This document shows positions 1-8,152 of a stretch of DNA of 14,820 nucleotides, piece by piece. Origin of the DNA: Candidatus Acidulodesulfobacterium acidiphilum (lineage in GTDB: Bacteria > SZUA-79 > Acidulodesulfobacterales > Acidulodesulfobacteraceae). Below the pieces are notes generated by a model that made no database searches, was not told the origin of the DNA, and was given only the letters and a program-made list of their open reading frames with translations. The stretch's first letter is position 1. Each line of letters opens with the position of its first letter. Location of the stretch: positions 1-14,820 of the forward strand of contig SHMQ01000031.1 in NCBI GenBank assembly GCA_008534395.1. The letters run 5' to 3'. Both the position numbers and the translations under genes were made by a program.

Positions 1-1723
1 AAATATCTTTAAGGATATCTATGTTTTCCGTTAATATTTGTCTTGCCCTTTCATGGTTCGAAGTAATAATTTCTTTAACTTCCTGGTCTATAGAGACTGC
101 CGTAGATTCGGAATAATCCTTGTGCTGAGCAAATTCCCTGCCAAGAAATATCTGCTCCTCCTTTTTGCCGAAAGTCATAGGGCCAAGTTTTTCGCTCATA
201 CCCCATTCGCAAATCATCTTTCTTGCGATATCGGTAGCTCTTTCTATATCGTTTGAGGCTCCGGTGCTCATCTGGTTGAATATTATCTCTTCTGCCGTTC
301 TGCCGCCAAGCAATATAGCTATTTCGTTTAGCAGATATTCTTTATCGTAATTATGTTTTTCGTCTATAGGCAGTTGCTGCGTAAGCCCCATAGCCATGCC
401 TCTCGGAATTATAGTAACCTTGTGAATAGGATCGGTATCCGGCAGCAGTTTTGCCACAAGGGTATGTCCTGCTTCATGATAGGCCGTAATTTTCTTTTCT
501 TTTTCCGTAATTACCATACTCCTTCTTTCCGTTCCCATCATAACCTTGTCTTTAGCTTCTTCAAGATCCAACATGCTGACGGAAGTTTCGTTTTTTCTTG
601 CGGCTAAAAGGGCGGCTTCGTTAATCATATTGGCAAGATCTGCACCGGAAAATCCTGGAGTTCCCCTCGCTATAACTTTTAAATTTACGTCCTGACTTAT
701 GGGAATGTCTTTAATATGCACTTTTAATATTTCTTCTCTGCCTTTTATATCGGGCTTTGGAACTACTACCTGTCTGTCGAACCTTCCAGGCCTTAAAAGG
801 GCGGGATCTAAAACATCCGGCCTGTTTGTTGCGGCAATTAAAATAACCCCTTCGTTCGGCTCGAAACCGTCCATTTCCACGAGAAGTTGATTAAGAGTCT
901 GCTCCCGTTCATCGTGTCCGCCGCCTAAACCTGCCCCTCTGTGTCTTCCGACGGCGTCTATTTCATCTATGAAAATTATACAAGGTGCGCTTTTCTTTCC
1001 CTGGGCAAAAAGGTCTCTTACCCTCGATGCTCCAACGCCGACGAACATTTCGACAAAATCCGAGCCGCTTATGCTAAAGAAAGGAACGCCCGCCTCTCCG
1101 GCTATAGCTTTTGCCAGAAGAGTTTTACCCGTTCCGGGAGGACCTACCAAAAGTACGCCGTGCGGTATTTTACCGCCGAGTTTAGTAAACTTTTTAGGGT
1201 CTTTTAAGAAATCGACTATTTCTTCAAGTTCCTGTTTCGATTCTTCTATTCCTGCCACGTCTTTAAAGGTAACCTTGTTAGTGCCGTCGTTCAGTAATTT
1301 TGCTTTAGATTTTCCAAAAGACATAGCCTTTCCAGCTCCTCCCTGCATCTGCCTCCAGAAAAAATACCAGAATGCGAACAGGATTATTATCATAGGCAGC
1401 CAGTCTATAAGAAAACTCAAATACCACGGCGAACCTGGTTTAGGTTTTGCATCTATGGCAACGTTATGTTTTTCTAAAAGAGGTACTAAACCCGGATAAG
1501 TAGGCGCATAAGCCTTAAATTTCTTTCCGTTCTTAAAAACGCCTATTATATCGTGAGATTCTAACGTAACGCTCTTAACGTTTCCGGACTTTATGTTTTT
1601 TATTAAAACCGAAAAAATTATTTTTTTAATTTTTGGAGGATGGTGATTAAACATTGTAAAGATAAAAATCATCAAAAAAATTATAAATACCCACAACAAA
1701 AGATTTTTTATTCTCGAATTCAA
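1..1723 (-). CDS. ftsH: ATP-dependent zinc metalloprotease FtsH, 3' end beyond window
   Basis: This is a membrane-anchored AAA+ protease that degrades misassembled membrane proteins and selected cytosolic proteins. About 574 codons are present; the C-terminal tail lies beyond the left edge. I read the frame directly. A first membrane helix lies at about residues 7-25, then a short periplasmic domain, and a second helix at about 104-124. The AAA domain has Walker A GPPGTGKT at 194-201, a Walker B stretch [11 protein letters not shown], and a second-region-of-homology stretch ending [20 protein letters not shown]. The zinc site HEAGH is at 416-420. The start is TTG at 1723: an in-frame stop lies three codons upstream, and an AAGGGGG ribosome binding site sits 10 nt before it. 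The tilS-to-ftsH neighbourhood is widely conserved in bacteria. No truncation is seen inside the visible part. Confidence 0.97.
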   Translation of the reverse strand, partial: MNSRIKNLLLWVFIIFLMIFIFTMFNHHPPKIKKIIFSVLIKNIKSGNVKSVTLESHDIIGVFKNGKKFKAYAPTYPGLVPLLEKHNVAIDAKPKPGSPWYLSFLIDWLPMIIILFAFWYFFWRQMQGGAGKAMSFGKSKAKLLNDGTNKVTFKDVAGIEESKQELEEIVDFLKDPKKFTKLGGKIPHGVLLVGPPGTGKTLLAKAIAGEAGVPFFSISGSDFVEMFVGVGASRVRDLFAQGKKSAPCIIFIDEIDAVGRHRGAGLGGGHDEREQTLNQLLVEMDGFEPNEGVILIAATNRPDVLDPALLRPGRFDRQVVVPKPDIKGREEILKVHIKDIPISQDVNLKVIARGTPGFSGADLANMINEAALLAARKNETSVSMLDLEEAKDKVMMGTERRSMVITEKEKKITAYHEAGHTLVAKLLPDTDPIHKVTIIPRGMAMGLTQQLPIDEKHNYDKEYLLNEIAILLGGRTAEEIIFNQMSTGASNDIERATDIARKMICEWGMSEKLGPMTFGKKEEQIFLGREFAQHKDYSESTAVSIDQEVKEIITSNHERARQILTENIDILKDI

Positions 1724-1829
1724 ATTATATTAACCCCCTTAAGGTTTTTGTCTTAAATTTTAATTTTATTAATATAGTCATATATTAAATATGTCATATT
1801 TATATATTTTTTTCAATAACTATTTGTAG

Positions 1830-1917
1830 AAAAAGGTGTCAGATTTTATTTTACGCATTCGAAAAGAAACAATGAACGATAAAAGATGTTGCGTAAAATA
1901 AAATCTGACACCTTTTT
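1830..1917. repeat. Dispersed palindromic repeat, copy 1
   Basis: This 88 bp element is bounded by AAAAAGGTGTCAGATT and its reverse complement. The inverted arms are near perfect for about 28 bp each, from AAAAAGG to TACGCA. They flank an asymmetric core containing GAAAAGAAACAAT. It is almost identical to the reverse complement of copy 3 (9206-9292), differing by a few substitutions and one indel. It starts 23 nt after the tilS stop and precedes ftsH. The A-run, GC-containing stem and T-run arrangement would work as a terminator hairpin on either strand. It encodes no protein. Confidence 0.9.
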
Positions 1918-1940
1918 CCTGTCCCAAATTAAATCCGCTT

Positions 1941-3491
1941 TTACTCTATACGCATAATTCCGACGTTTTTTGTAAATTCGGTTATTTTAATACAATCGCA
2001 TATCTCGTTTAAAGAAACCCATGCTATTTTACCGCCGAACAAAATTATCGGGATTATTCTTCTTACTTTAATAGGAACTTTTTTGTCTATAAAATATTCC
2101 TTCAATTTTTTGGCGTCTTTCATACCTAGCGGAACAAATCTGTCGCCTTCTATGAAATTTCTTATCGTTATAGGAAACCTTATTTTATCGTAATCGAAAT
2201 AAACCGACTCAGGTTTAAAATTCAATTCTTTTTTAGTTATTTTATTTATTATTTCGGCACTGTCGGACTCATTAACGCTTTCAATAGAAAAAGTCTTATT
2301 TATTTCTTTAATTTTAATTTTTAAACTTGTTATTAAAGACGGCGGTATTTTTTCTATTAAATATTCGTATTTATTATAGCGAGAAGCGGCGTTGGATTCT
2401 TTATTTTCGATAGATTCGGCTAAATTAAATTTGACGGATTTAAAACTAAACGAGCCTTCGGATGCAGTATATCCGATAAAAATATTATCGTACTCGTTTC
2501 CCACTTCTATAAATTTGCCTATATAAAAAAAAGCGTTAGGTTTTCCGGATTTTATAAGTTCAATAAATGCTTTAAAATTATTATAGTAAATTATTGGTTT
2601 TTTAATGAAAAAACTGTATTCATCTTTCGGATTATATTTATATATTTCTAAAATTGAAAGCTTTAATATCCTATATAGTACAGGGTCGTCTAATTTTAAT
2701 AAATCTTTTTTTTTAAAATAAATTTTTCCGTTATTTACAGGTTCGGCTATTTCTTTAAAAATTTTAAACGAGATTTTTTCGATAAAATCATCGTCTTTTT
2801 TTAATATTTCAGCCGTATTTCTAACCGTATTTAAAAATGAAGGATTAACGGATTTAAAAGACGGCAGAATATTTAATCTGACGAAATTTCTTAAAATTTT
2901 CGTATCTTTGTTGGTGAAATCTTCGGTAAATTTTATCGAATTTTTATCGGCAAATTCTATTATCTCGGATTTTGAATGGTTTATAAGCGGCCTTATTACC
3001 TGTCCGTATTTGGCTTGAAAACCGGATATAGCTCCTGCTCCTGCTCCTGTAATAAGCCTCATAATTACGTTTTCCGCAAAATCGTCTGAATGGTGGGCAA
3101 CCGCAATTTTTGGGGCATTAAAATCGCGCGCCGTTTTTAATAAAAAATTATACCGCAAAATTCTCGCAGTTTCTTCAAGATTTAATTTATTTTCTTTTGC
3201 GTATAATTTTACGTCGCCGCTTCCGAAATAAAAAGGTATGGAAAGATTTTTACATAAATCTTTTATGAATATTACGTCTTGTCCTGAATCCGGCCTTATT
3301 TTATGGTCGAATGAAGCGCAGGCGATGGATATTCCTAAATAATGCCTTAATTCATAAAGCGAAAAAAGCAGAACGGACGAATCCACCCCGCCGCTTACCG
3401 CAACCACGACCCTTTCTCCCCAAGCGAGAAGGTTAAAACTTCTTACGGTTTTAATTAATTTATCGAGGAAAGAAGAGCTGATTTTATCCAA
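1941..3491 (-). CDS. tilS: tRNA(Ile)-lysidine synthase TilS
   Basis: TilS uses ATP and lysine to convert C34 of the CAU-anticodon tRNA-Ile to lysidine, so that it reads AUA and is charged with isoleucine. The N-terminal PP-loop ATPase motif SGGVDS is at residues 33-38. It is followed by family features such as FDHKIRPDSG and the HHSDDFAEN stretch. The C-terminal substrate-binding domain is recognisable from IRNFIEGDRFVPLGMKDAKKLKEYF onward. At 516 residues it is somewhat longer than many TilS proteins; the middle region is Lys- and Asn-rich and poorly conserved. The start is TTG at 3491, preceded in frame by tandem stops TAG TAA, and has no clear Shine-Dalgarno sequence. That suggests coupling to the small ORF ending 26 nt upstream, or a slightly different start. 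ftsH follows in the same direction after repeat copy 1. Confidence 0.95.
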   Translation of the reverse strand: MDKISSSFLDKLIKTVRSFNLLAWGERVVVAVSGGVDSSVLLFSLYELRHYLGISIACASFDHKIRPDSGQDVIFIKDLCKNLSIPFYFGSGDVKLYAKENKLNLEETARILRYNFLLKTARDFNAPKIAVAHHSDDFAENVIMRLITGAGAGAISGFQAKYGQVIRPLINHSKSEIIEFADKNSIKFTEDFTNKDTKILRNFVRLNILPSFKSVNPSFLNTVRNTAEILKKDDDFIEKISFKIFKEIAEPVNNGKIYFKKKDLLKLDDPVLYRILKLSILEIYKYNPKDEYSFFIKKPIIYYNNFKAFIELIKSGKPNAFFYIGKFIEVGNEYDNIFIGYTASEGSFSFKSVKFNLAESIENKESNAASRYNKYEYLIEKIPPSLITSLKIKIKEINKTFSIESVNESDSAEIINKITKKELNFKPESVYFDYDKIRFPITIRNFIEGDRFVPLGMKDAKKLKEYFIDKKVPIKVRRIIPIILFGGKIAWVSLNEICDCIKITEFTKNVGIMRIE

Positions 3492-3517
3492 TTTATAAAA
3501 TTACTAAAAGTTATCCG

Positions 3518-3676
3518 TCAAACGTGAATATTTATATTGCCGTTTGACTCCTGAACAGTAACCGAGGGCGGAGCATTAGGCAGTTTTATTTTTATTGGCG
3601 GAGCGTTCTGAATAATCTGCTGATAATTAGTATCTATTGTACTGGCAGGCGTAGAAGTAATGCCGGTAACCGCCAT
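3518..3676 (-). CDS. Small 52-residue protein of unknown function
   Basis: This small ORF starts at ATG 3676 with a strong AAGGAG ribosome binding site 7 nt upstream, and a TATAAT box at 3712-3717 about 35 bases before the start. The predicted protein begins MAVTGITSTPASTIDTNYQQ, has two Ala-Pro-Pro segments (NAPPIKIKLPNAPPSV), and ends in INIHV. There is no signal peptide, membrane segment or cysteine. Codon use resembles neighbouring genes, with GC-richer codons than the surrounding spacer. The stop lies 26 nt before the tilS start, so the two may be co-transcribed. I do not recognise a family. The good ribosome binding site and promoter make a real gene likely; the role is unknown. Confidence 0.6.
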   Translation of the reverse strand: MAVTGITSTPASTIDTNYQQIIQNAPPIKIKLPNAPPSVTVQESNGNINIHV

Positions 3677-3711
3677 AACAAAATCTCCTTCGCTTTATTT
3701 AATGATTTAAT

Positions 3712-3717
3712 ATTATA
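3712..3717 (-). promoter_or_regulatory. Candidate -10 box upstream of the small ORF and tilS
   Basis: On the minus strand there is a perfect TATAAT, preceded by TTG, about 35 bases before the ATG of the 52-residue ORF. No convincing -35 hexamer lies 16-18 nt upstream. It would start a transcript covering the small ORF and tilS, separate from the lipoate operon that ends at 3793. AT-rich DNA gives such matches by chance. Confidence 0.4.
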
Positions 3718-3792
3718 CAATAAGTTTAAACATTAAAATGTATCTGTATAAATTTTATAAATTATTTCAAAAAATTTCAACCAAATTTTTAA

Positions 3793-4254
3793 TTATGCTT
3801 TTTCAGAATTATCGAACGAAATTTCAAAATAGGTTCTTTTTTCTATCATGGTGTGTACGGGGCATCTTTGTGAAACCCTCTGAAGCTCTTCTATCTGGTC
3901 GTCGTCTAAATTTCCTATAAATTTTATCTTTTTTTCAATTTTATGAACATAACCCCTTTCATCGTCTATTTCAACCCCCGATTCTTTTAGTTCTTCTACT
4001 CTGACCCTTTTGTGCGTAAGATTTATCTCTACGCCCTGCAGGTCGTACTTCATTCTTTTTGCAAACATCATAAGTACGGAAATAGTACACGAACCTTCCC
4101 CTCCAAGCACAAGCTCTATTGGATTAATCGCAAGTTCGTCGCCACCCGAAGCCTCCGGCTCGTCCGTGATTATCGTATGTTTTTCCGTAATTATCTGATT
4201 TTGCAAATTATTTAAATGCTTAACTTTGACGTTGACTAATTCTGCTTCGTTCAA
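3793..4254 (-). CDS. OsmC-like family protein
   Basis: This 153-residue protein has the OsmC/Ohr fold signature. Family members use two cysteines to reduce organic hydroperoxides, and some OsmC-like proteins have other or unknown thiol functions. Cys56 in ELVLGGEGSCTISVL and Cys131 in SQRCPVH match the conserved pair; the first lies at the start of the long central helix. The start is TTG at 4254 with AAGGAG 8 nt upstream. It lies 22 nt after the stop of the LipS1-like gene, so it is almost certainly the last gene of the lipoate operon. Inference: it may protect or process thiols or persulfides, or reduce lipoyl disulfide, in support of the upstream enzymes. Some OsmC proteins are reduced by lipoylated proteins, which makes the context suggestive. 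The substrate cannot be read from sequence. Confidence 0.88.
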   Translation of the reverse strand: MNEAELVNVKVKHLNNLQNQIITEKHTIITDEPEASGGDELAINPIELVLGGEGSCTISVLMMFAKRMKYDLQGVEINLTHKRVRVEELKESGVEIDDERGYVHKIEKKIKFIGNLDDDQIEELQRVSQRCPVHTMIEKRTYFEISFDNSEKA

Positions 4255-4276
4255 TTCTTTTTCTCCTTATTCGCCT

Positions 4277-5395
4277 TTAGTATTCCAGCAATTCCTTTCT
4301 TACCCTGTTTACGTCGACGGCGTTAAGCTCAAAAGGAAAACTTCTTATATTTTTTGGAGAAGAGTCGCCGAAAGGCCTGTTGCAGGCGGAAATTTCGGTT
4401 CTGCCTGGACAGCCGGTAGTCTGGAAAGCTGCGCCTCTTTCTACTATTTCCGCTATGTTTTTAAACGGTATTCCGAAATCTATTATTTTTCCGCTTTCGT
4501 CAAATTTCATATCGTCTGCTCTTCCCAAATCGTAGTCGATTATATGTCTTGCGACCTGAATTCTTCTATACTGGCCTGCGGGACATTGAGGGTGGTTTTC
4601 TAATTTAGAACCCTTTTCTTGATAAAAAGAAAAAAGATGCGACCTTGCGCCTTTATCTCTTACCGACTGTATTCTTTCCGCCATTTCTTTCTCCGTTTCT
4701 CCAAGTCCTACGACAAGGTGGCATCCGACTTTATTTTTGCCGAAAACGGAAACCGAATATTTCAGTATATCGTTATATTTCTCCCATCTGTGAGGACCTC
4801 CGACGCCTCTGCCCCTGTACTCGTCGAACAACTCCGGCGTCGCGGCATCTAACGCCACGGTAACCATATCCGCTCCGTATTCTTTAAATCTGTCTATATC
4901 TCCGTGTTTTAATATAGTCGGGGTCATAAGTATAGAAACGGGACAGTGCAGTTCGCCCGAAAATCTTCTTAAAATAGTAAAAGTGTCGTCTTTTGCCTTT
5001 TCGTGCGTTATCATGGAAATACAAATCCTATCCACTATTTTTTTCTTTTTTAAAGTCGATTCTATTATGTCGTCTGTTTTAAACGCCGGCCAATCTACCC
5101 TTATAAAACTCTTATCGTTATATCCTCCTTCTCTCGATTTTTGAAGTCCGCAGTAAGCGCAATTTGCCCTGCAGCCTTCTTCGTAAGTCAAAAGAACGTT
5201 TATGCAATGGAGGCAGGCATTGCGGTAAAAAATACCCGGTACGAAATCCATAGTCATAGCCGCCGCCAAACTCACCTTTAAATATTCAGGAGAACTTCCT
5301 ATAATGTCGGTATTTTCTTTATTTTCACTACATCCGCAGTTAAAATCCAAATTTTTTGCCGCCTCTTCCGCCGTATATCCGGTTATTCCGTTCAT
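4277..5395 (-). CDS. lipS1: Radical SAM lipoyl synthase component, LipS1-like
   Basis: This 372-residue radical SAM enzyme has the cluster motif CX3CX2C at Cys75, Cys79 and Cys82 (EEGCRANCAYCGLQK). Further cysteines could bind an auxiliary Fe-S cluster: Cys20/Cys22 (NCGC), Cys61/Cys64 (ACLHC), and others near the C terminus (TTGCPGR, SACNRPF). LipS1 and LipS2 are biotin-synthase-like enzymes that together insert two sulfurs into octanoyl-protein, replacing LipA. The assignment rests on pairing with a second such enzyme, a lipoate-protein ligase and two LbpA-like carriers. The choice of LipS1 over LipS2 is by recollection of the family and could be swapped. It starts at ATG 5395 with GGAGG 9-10 nt upstream, 41 nt after the ligase gene. 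The alternative is another biotin-synthase-related radical SAM enzyme. Confidence 0.72.
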   Translation of the reverse strand: MNGITGYTAEEAAKNLDFNCGCSENKENTDIIGSSPEYLKVSLAAAMTMDFVPGIFYRNACLHCINVLLTYEEGCRANCAYCGLQKSREGGYNDKSFIRVDWPAFKTDDIIESTLKKKKIVDRICISMITHEKAKDDTFTILRRFSGELHCPVSILMTPTILKHGDIDRFKEYGADMVTVALDAATPELFDEYRGRGVGGPHRWEKYNDILKYSVSVFGKNKVGCHLVVGLGETEKEMAERIQSVRDKGARSHLFSFYQEKGSKLENHPQCPAGQYRRIQVARHIIDYDLGRADDMKFDESGKIIDFGIPFKNIAEIVERGAAFQTTGCPGRTEISACNRPFGDSSPKNIRSFPFELNAVDVNRVRKELLEY

Positions 5396-5436
5396 ATTTT
5401 TACTTCCTCCGTTTTCTTTTTTATTGCAATAACGAA

Positions 5437-7002
5437 TTATTTTATTGCATTATCCGCAGTTATCTGCCGCCCGTTAAAAATTTTAAATAAAACGCGCGCG
5501 CCGAGCGTAGTTTCTCCATTAAACTTGCCTTCGTAAGCATCTCTTTCTTTTTTATACTTATAGCATAACGGAGAAGAAATATCGATCAACAGAGCTTTTA
5601 TACCGCTGTTTTTAAACGCTTCGTTTCTTTTTATATAAAATTCTTTGCAACAGAAACCGATATAAGATTTAATACCTTTTATTTTCAACTCTTTTAAAGT
5701 TTCTACTAAATTTTCGTAACTTATAACGGTTTTTGGAATAATTCCGTATTTTTCCGCAAATTTATAAGCAATGCCGGTTTCGCATTCGCCGCATGCAATA
5801 CATTTATCCTTGTTTCGAAACTCGCAGTCCGGTTTTTTTGCGCAATATGGGAGCAAAATATATTCCGCAGAAGAAATATCTTCCGCATTCATTCCGTTTA
5901 CGAATGTAAATCTAGATAAATCTTCTTCTTTTAGTCCGGCGTTTTTAAGAAATTGAACTTTATTTATTATTTGAACTATTATATTGAAAAAATCTTCTTT
6001 CTTTACGTTGCGAAATTCAGGCTTAAATTTTTCAAAATAATCGTCTATTTTAAATATCGCTTCATTAAGAGGAACGTCTTTAAGACAGCTTTCTAAATCA
6101 TTAACCGTCCTTGCCGGCGAAACGAAAAAATCACCAGTAAAATATATATATTTTAATAAATTTCTTTTTTCGTCCACCTTTGCGAAGGTTTTAAAAATTC
6201 CTCCTCCGCATTTATATATTTCGGAAATTATTTTTGTTTCCGCGGGGTCGAAATCTTTTGAATAAATCCATTCTTCGGACGAATAGAAAGAGCGGTTTTC
6301 ATTTAAAAAATCTTCTTCTTTCTTAGAAATTGCAGATTCATAAAAATCTAAATTTAAATGTTCCTTGAAGCCTTCTAGGACGGCAGATTTTATAGTATCT
6401 AAATCCGGTATATACCCTAAAATATTTTTGACGGAAATTACCCTTGATAAAATAGAATCAAAATTTTTAGCCGTCAGTTTTTCTATGGGTATTTTTAAGG
6501 ATTTTACCATATTTTCAGGATTAAAATCCAAGAGAAGCGTTCCCTGAAAAAAATAAACAGAAGACTCGTAAGTTCCGCCCGTTCCGGATATTTTGCGCCC
6601 TTCGACTTCTATATCGTTTCTCGGTCTGAATTCCGCATTTATACCAAGCTTTTTCATTCCTTTAGAAAAAGCAGTACATATATTTTCGGTTAAAGCATCT
6701 AAATTTTTAATTTTGATGCTTTTAGCCGAAAAAACAAGTTCCCATCCAAGCTGGGTTTCGTCGAAATATATAGCCCCGCCTCCGGTAATCCTTCTGCCGA
6801 CTGCTATGTTTTTTTCTTTGCAGTAATCTAATCTTATTTCGCTGAATACGGATTGATGATAACCGGTCAAAACGCAGGGTTCGAATCTTAAAAAACGGAA
6901 AGTGTCTTCTATTAACCCTTCTTTTCTTAATTCTATCAGGGCTTTATCCATGCATATATTGTAAGAAAAATCTTTTAAGCCCGTGTCTATAACTCTAAAC
7001 AT
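5437..7002 (-). CDS. Lipoate-protein ligase (sLpl(AB)-like) fused to a DUF116-like Cys-rich domain
   Basis: This 521-residue protein appears to have three parts. Residues 1 to about 235 are an LplA-type ligase: RRITGGGAIYF at 70-80 is the lipoyl-AMP binding loop, and Lys137 in GRKISGTGG matches the active-site lysine. Residues about 240-325 resemble the ligase accessory domain (LplB or C-terminal domain) needed to activate lipoate. Residues about 380-510 resemble DUF116, with Cys387, Cys393, Cys401, Cys404, Cys407, Cys451/452 and Cys480; the CIACGEC stretch looks like an Fe-S or zinc ligand set. Known two-domain ligases are much shorter, so the tail is an extra module. The likely role is attaching octanoate or lipoate to the two LbpA-like proteins. 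The ATG at 7002 has no clear Shine-Dalgarno sequence, and repeat copy 2 fills most of the space before it. Confidence 0.85.
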   Translation of the reverse strand: MFRVIDTGLKDFSYNICMDKALIELRKEGLIEDTFRFLRFEPCVLTGYHQSVFSEIRLDYCKEKNIAVGRRITGGGAIYFDETQLGWELVFSAKSIKIKNLDALTENICTAFSKGMKKLGINAEFRPRNDIEVEGRKISGTGGTYESSVYFFQGTLLLDFNPENMVKSLKIPIEKLTAKNFDSILSRVISVKNILGYIPDLDTIKSAVLEGFKEHLNLDFYESAISKKEEDFLNENRSFYSSEEWIYSKDFDPAETKIISEIYKCGGGIFKTFAKVDEKRNLLKYIYFTGDFFVSPARTVNDLESCLKDVPLNEAIFKIDDYFEKFKPEFRNVKKEDFFNIIVQIINKVQFLKNAGLKEEDLSRFTFVNGMNAEDISSAEYILLPYCAKKPDCEFRNKDKCIACGECETGIAYKFAEKYGIIPKTVISYENLVETLKELKIKGIKSYIGFCCKEFYIKRNEAFKNSGIKALLIDISSPLCYKYKKERDAYEGKFNGETTLGARVLFKIFNGRQITADNAIK

Positions 7003-7029
7003 ATGCGGTAAATGATTTGATATACCTAT

Positions 7030-7117
7030 AAAAAGATATCAGATTAATTTTACGTAAAATCTTTTTATATTTAATTGTTTCTTTTCGAATGCGAGAAATA
7101 AAATCTGATGCCTTTTT
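7030..7117. repeat. Dispersed palindromic repeat, copy 2 (diverged, inside the lipoate operon)
   Basis: This 88 bp element has the same orientation as copy 3 and the same core (TTAATTGTTTCTTTTCG) but is more diverged. The arms read AAAAAGATATCAGATT and AATCTGATGCCTTTTT. In both arms the GTCAG of the other copies has become ATCAG, a paired change that keeps the stem. It lies 31 nt after the lipS2-like stop and ends 27 nt before the ligase ATG, so transcription of the ligase and LipS1-like genes must pass through it. Confidence 0.82.
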
Positions 7118-7148
7118 CTTTATATTTTATATGCTTGCATATTAATAT

Positions 7149-8150
7149 CTAATTACCGGTTTTTATTACAGGCAAAGCCGATTCCGAAAAAATTAAAGAA
7201 CAGCAGACCTCTGAAAACTTAGGTTTTAAACCTAAGTTTACGCTGAAAGGAATTATTCCTTCCGAGGGATAAGCTATGCCGTTTAAACCGGCTTTTACGG
7301 CAAGTTCTTCTATTTTAAACTTGCTCAATCCGTAAGGCCTTTCGCATCCTAAAAGAATAGGAGTTTTAATGAATTTTTTCCGCGCATATAAAAAAACCTC
7401 TCCTATTTCTTCTGCGGCCGGCGGGACTATGTTTTCCATTTTCGTATTTTGCATAGGCATAAAACCTACAAGTACAAGCGACGATATATCGTAATTAGAT
7501 ATAATATCTATCGCATTAAATTCTCCTGCTATTATGCCGTGTTTAAGCCCTATTACTACGTGTGGCGAACATGGAATTTTCCTGTCGGATAAATATTTTA
7601 AAGAATTTTCGTAGTCTTTAACTTCTGCATTAAGATGGTAAATTTTACGTATCGTATCTTCTTCGCCGATAATATCGAGCATGGCGGAATCAACTCCGGC
7701 TTCCAAAAGTCCGTCGGCTATCTCTTCGGTGATTAGTCCGCAATGCACTATTACTTTGAGATTTAACTCGGATTTTATCTTTTTAACGGTTTTTATATAA
7801 GGAAGAATATCAACTATACCCCTGCTGTTAGAACCGCCGCTAAGGAGAAAACCCAATCCCCCCGACTTATAAATAGCATTAGCTCTTGCAAACAGTTCGT
7901 CCGGAGTTAATGCAGGAGCCATAGATTTTAAAATTTCCGCATTGCAGTGTTCGCATTTTAAAGAACACGAACCTCCCGTAATCGAAAAAGGAGGAAAAGA
8001 GTCCGATTTTGTATTTTTAAAATCTTCCGTTTCGTAAGATTTTATACTTGGGGCATAAAAATTTATTTCCGAATCGAAATATATTTTTCTTATTTCAAAA
8101 CCTTTTGCGTATTCTTCGTCAATATTTTCGTTATATTCATAAAAACTCAT
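7149..8150 (-). CDS. lipS2: Radical SAM lipoyl synthase component, LipS2-like
   Basis: This 333-residue radical SAM protein has the 4Fe-4S motif CX3CX2C at Cys62, Cys66 and Cys69 (ITGGSCSLKCEHCNAEIL). The TIM-barrel continues through LLSGGSNSRG, VHCGLI, DSAMLDIIG and SPHVVIGL. The C-terminal part includes LLGCERPYG and GIAYPSEGI. It resembles the biotin-synthase homologues annotated as LipS2, the partner of LipS1 in two-step sulfur insertion on octanoyl-carriers. The ATG at 8150 lies 2 nt after the stop of the second lbpA-like gene, so the two are translationally coupled. Which of the two radical SAM genes is LipS1 and which LipS2 is an inference; the pairing itself is better supported. Repeat copy 2 follows. 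Confidence 0.72.
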   Translation of the reverse strand: MSFYEYNENIDEEYAKGFEIRKIYFDSEINFYAPSIKSYETEDFKNTKSDSFPPFSITGGSCSLKCEHCNAEILKSMAPALTPDELFARANAIYKSGGLGFLLSGGSNSRGIVDILPYIKTVKKIKSELNLKVIVHCGLITEEIADGLLEAGVDSAMLDIIGEEDTIRKIYHLNAEVKDYENSLKYLSDRKIPCSPHVVIGLKHGIIAGEFNAIDIISNYDISSLVLVGFMPMQNTKMENIVPPAAEEIGEVFLYARKKFIKTPILLGCERPYGLSKFKIEELAVKAGLNGIAYPSEGIIPFSVNLGLKPKFSEVCCSLIFSESALPVIKTGN

Positions 8151-8152
8151 AC

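Noticed and set aside
969-1499. A 176-codon plus-strand frame opposite ftsH
   Set aside because: It lies fully within ftsH, whose frame has clear AAA+ motifs; the antisense frame shows no domain and no ribosome binding site.
4226-4603. A 125-codon plus-strand frame across the osmC/lipS1 junction
   Set aside because: Both genes on the other strand have strong motifs and ribosome binding sites; the frame looks like chance.
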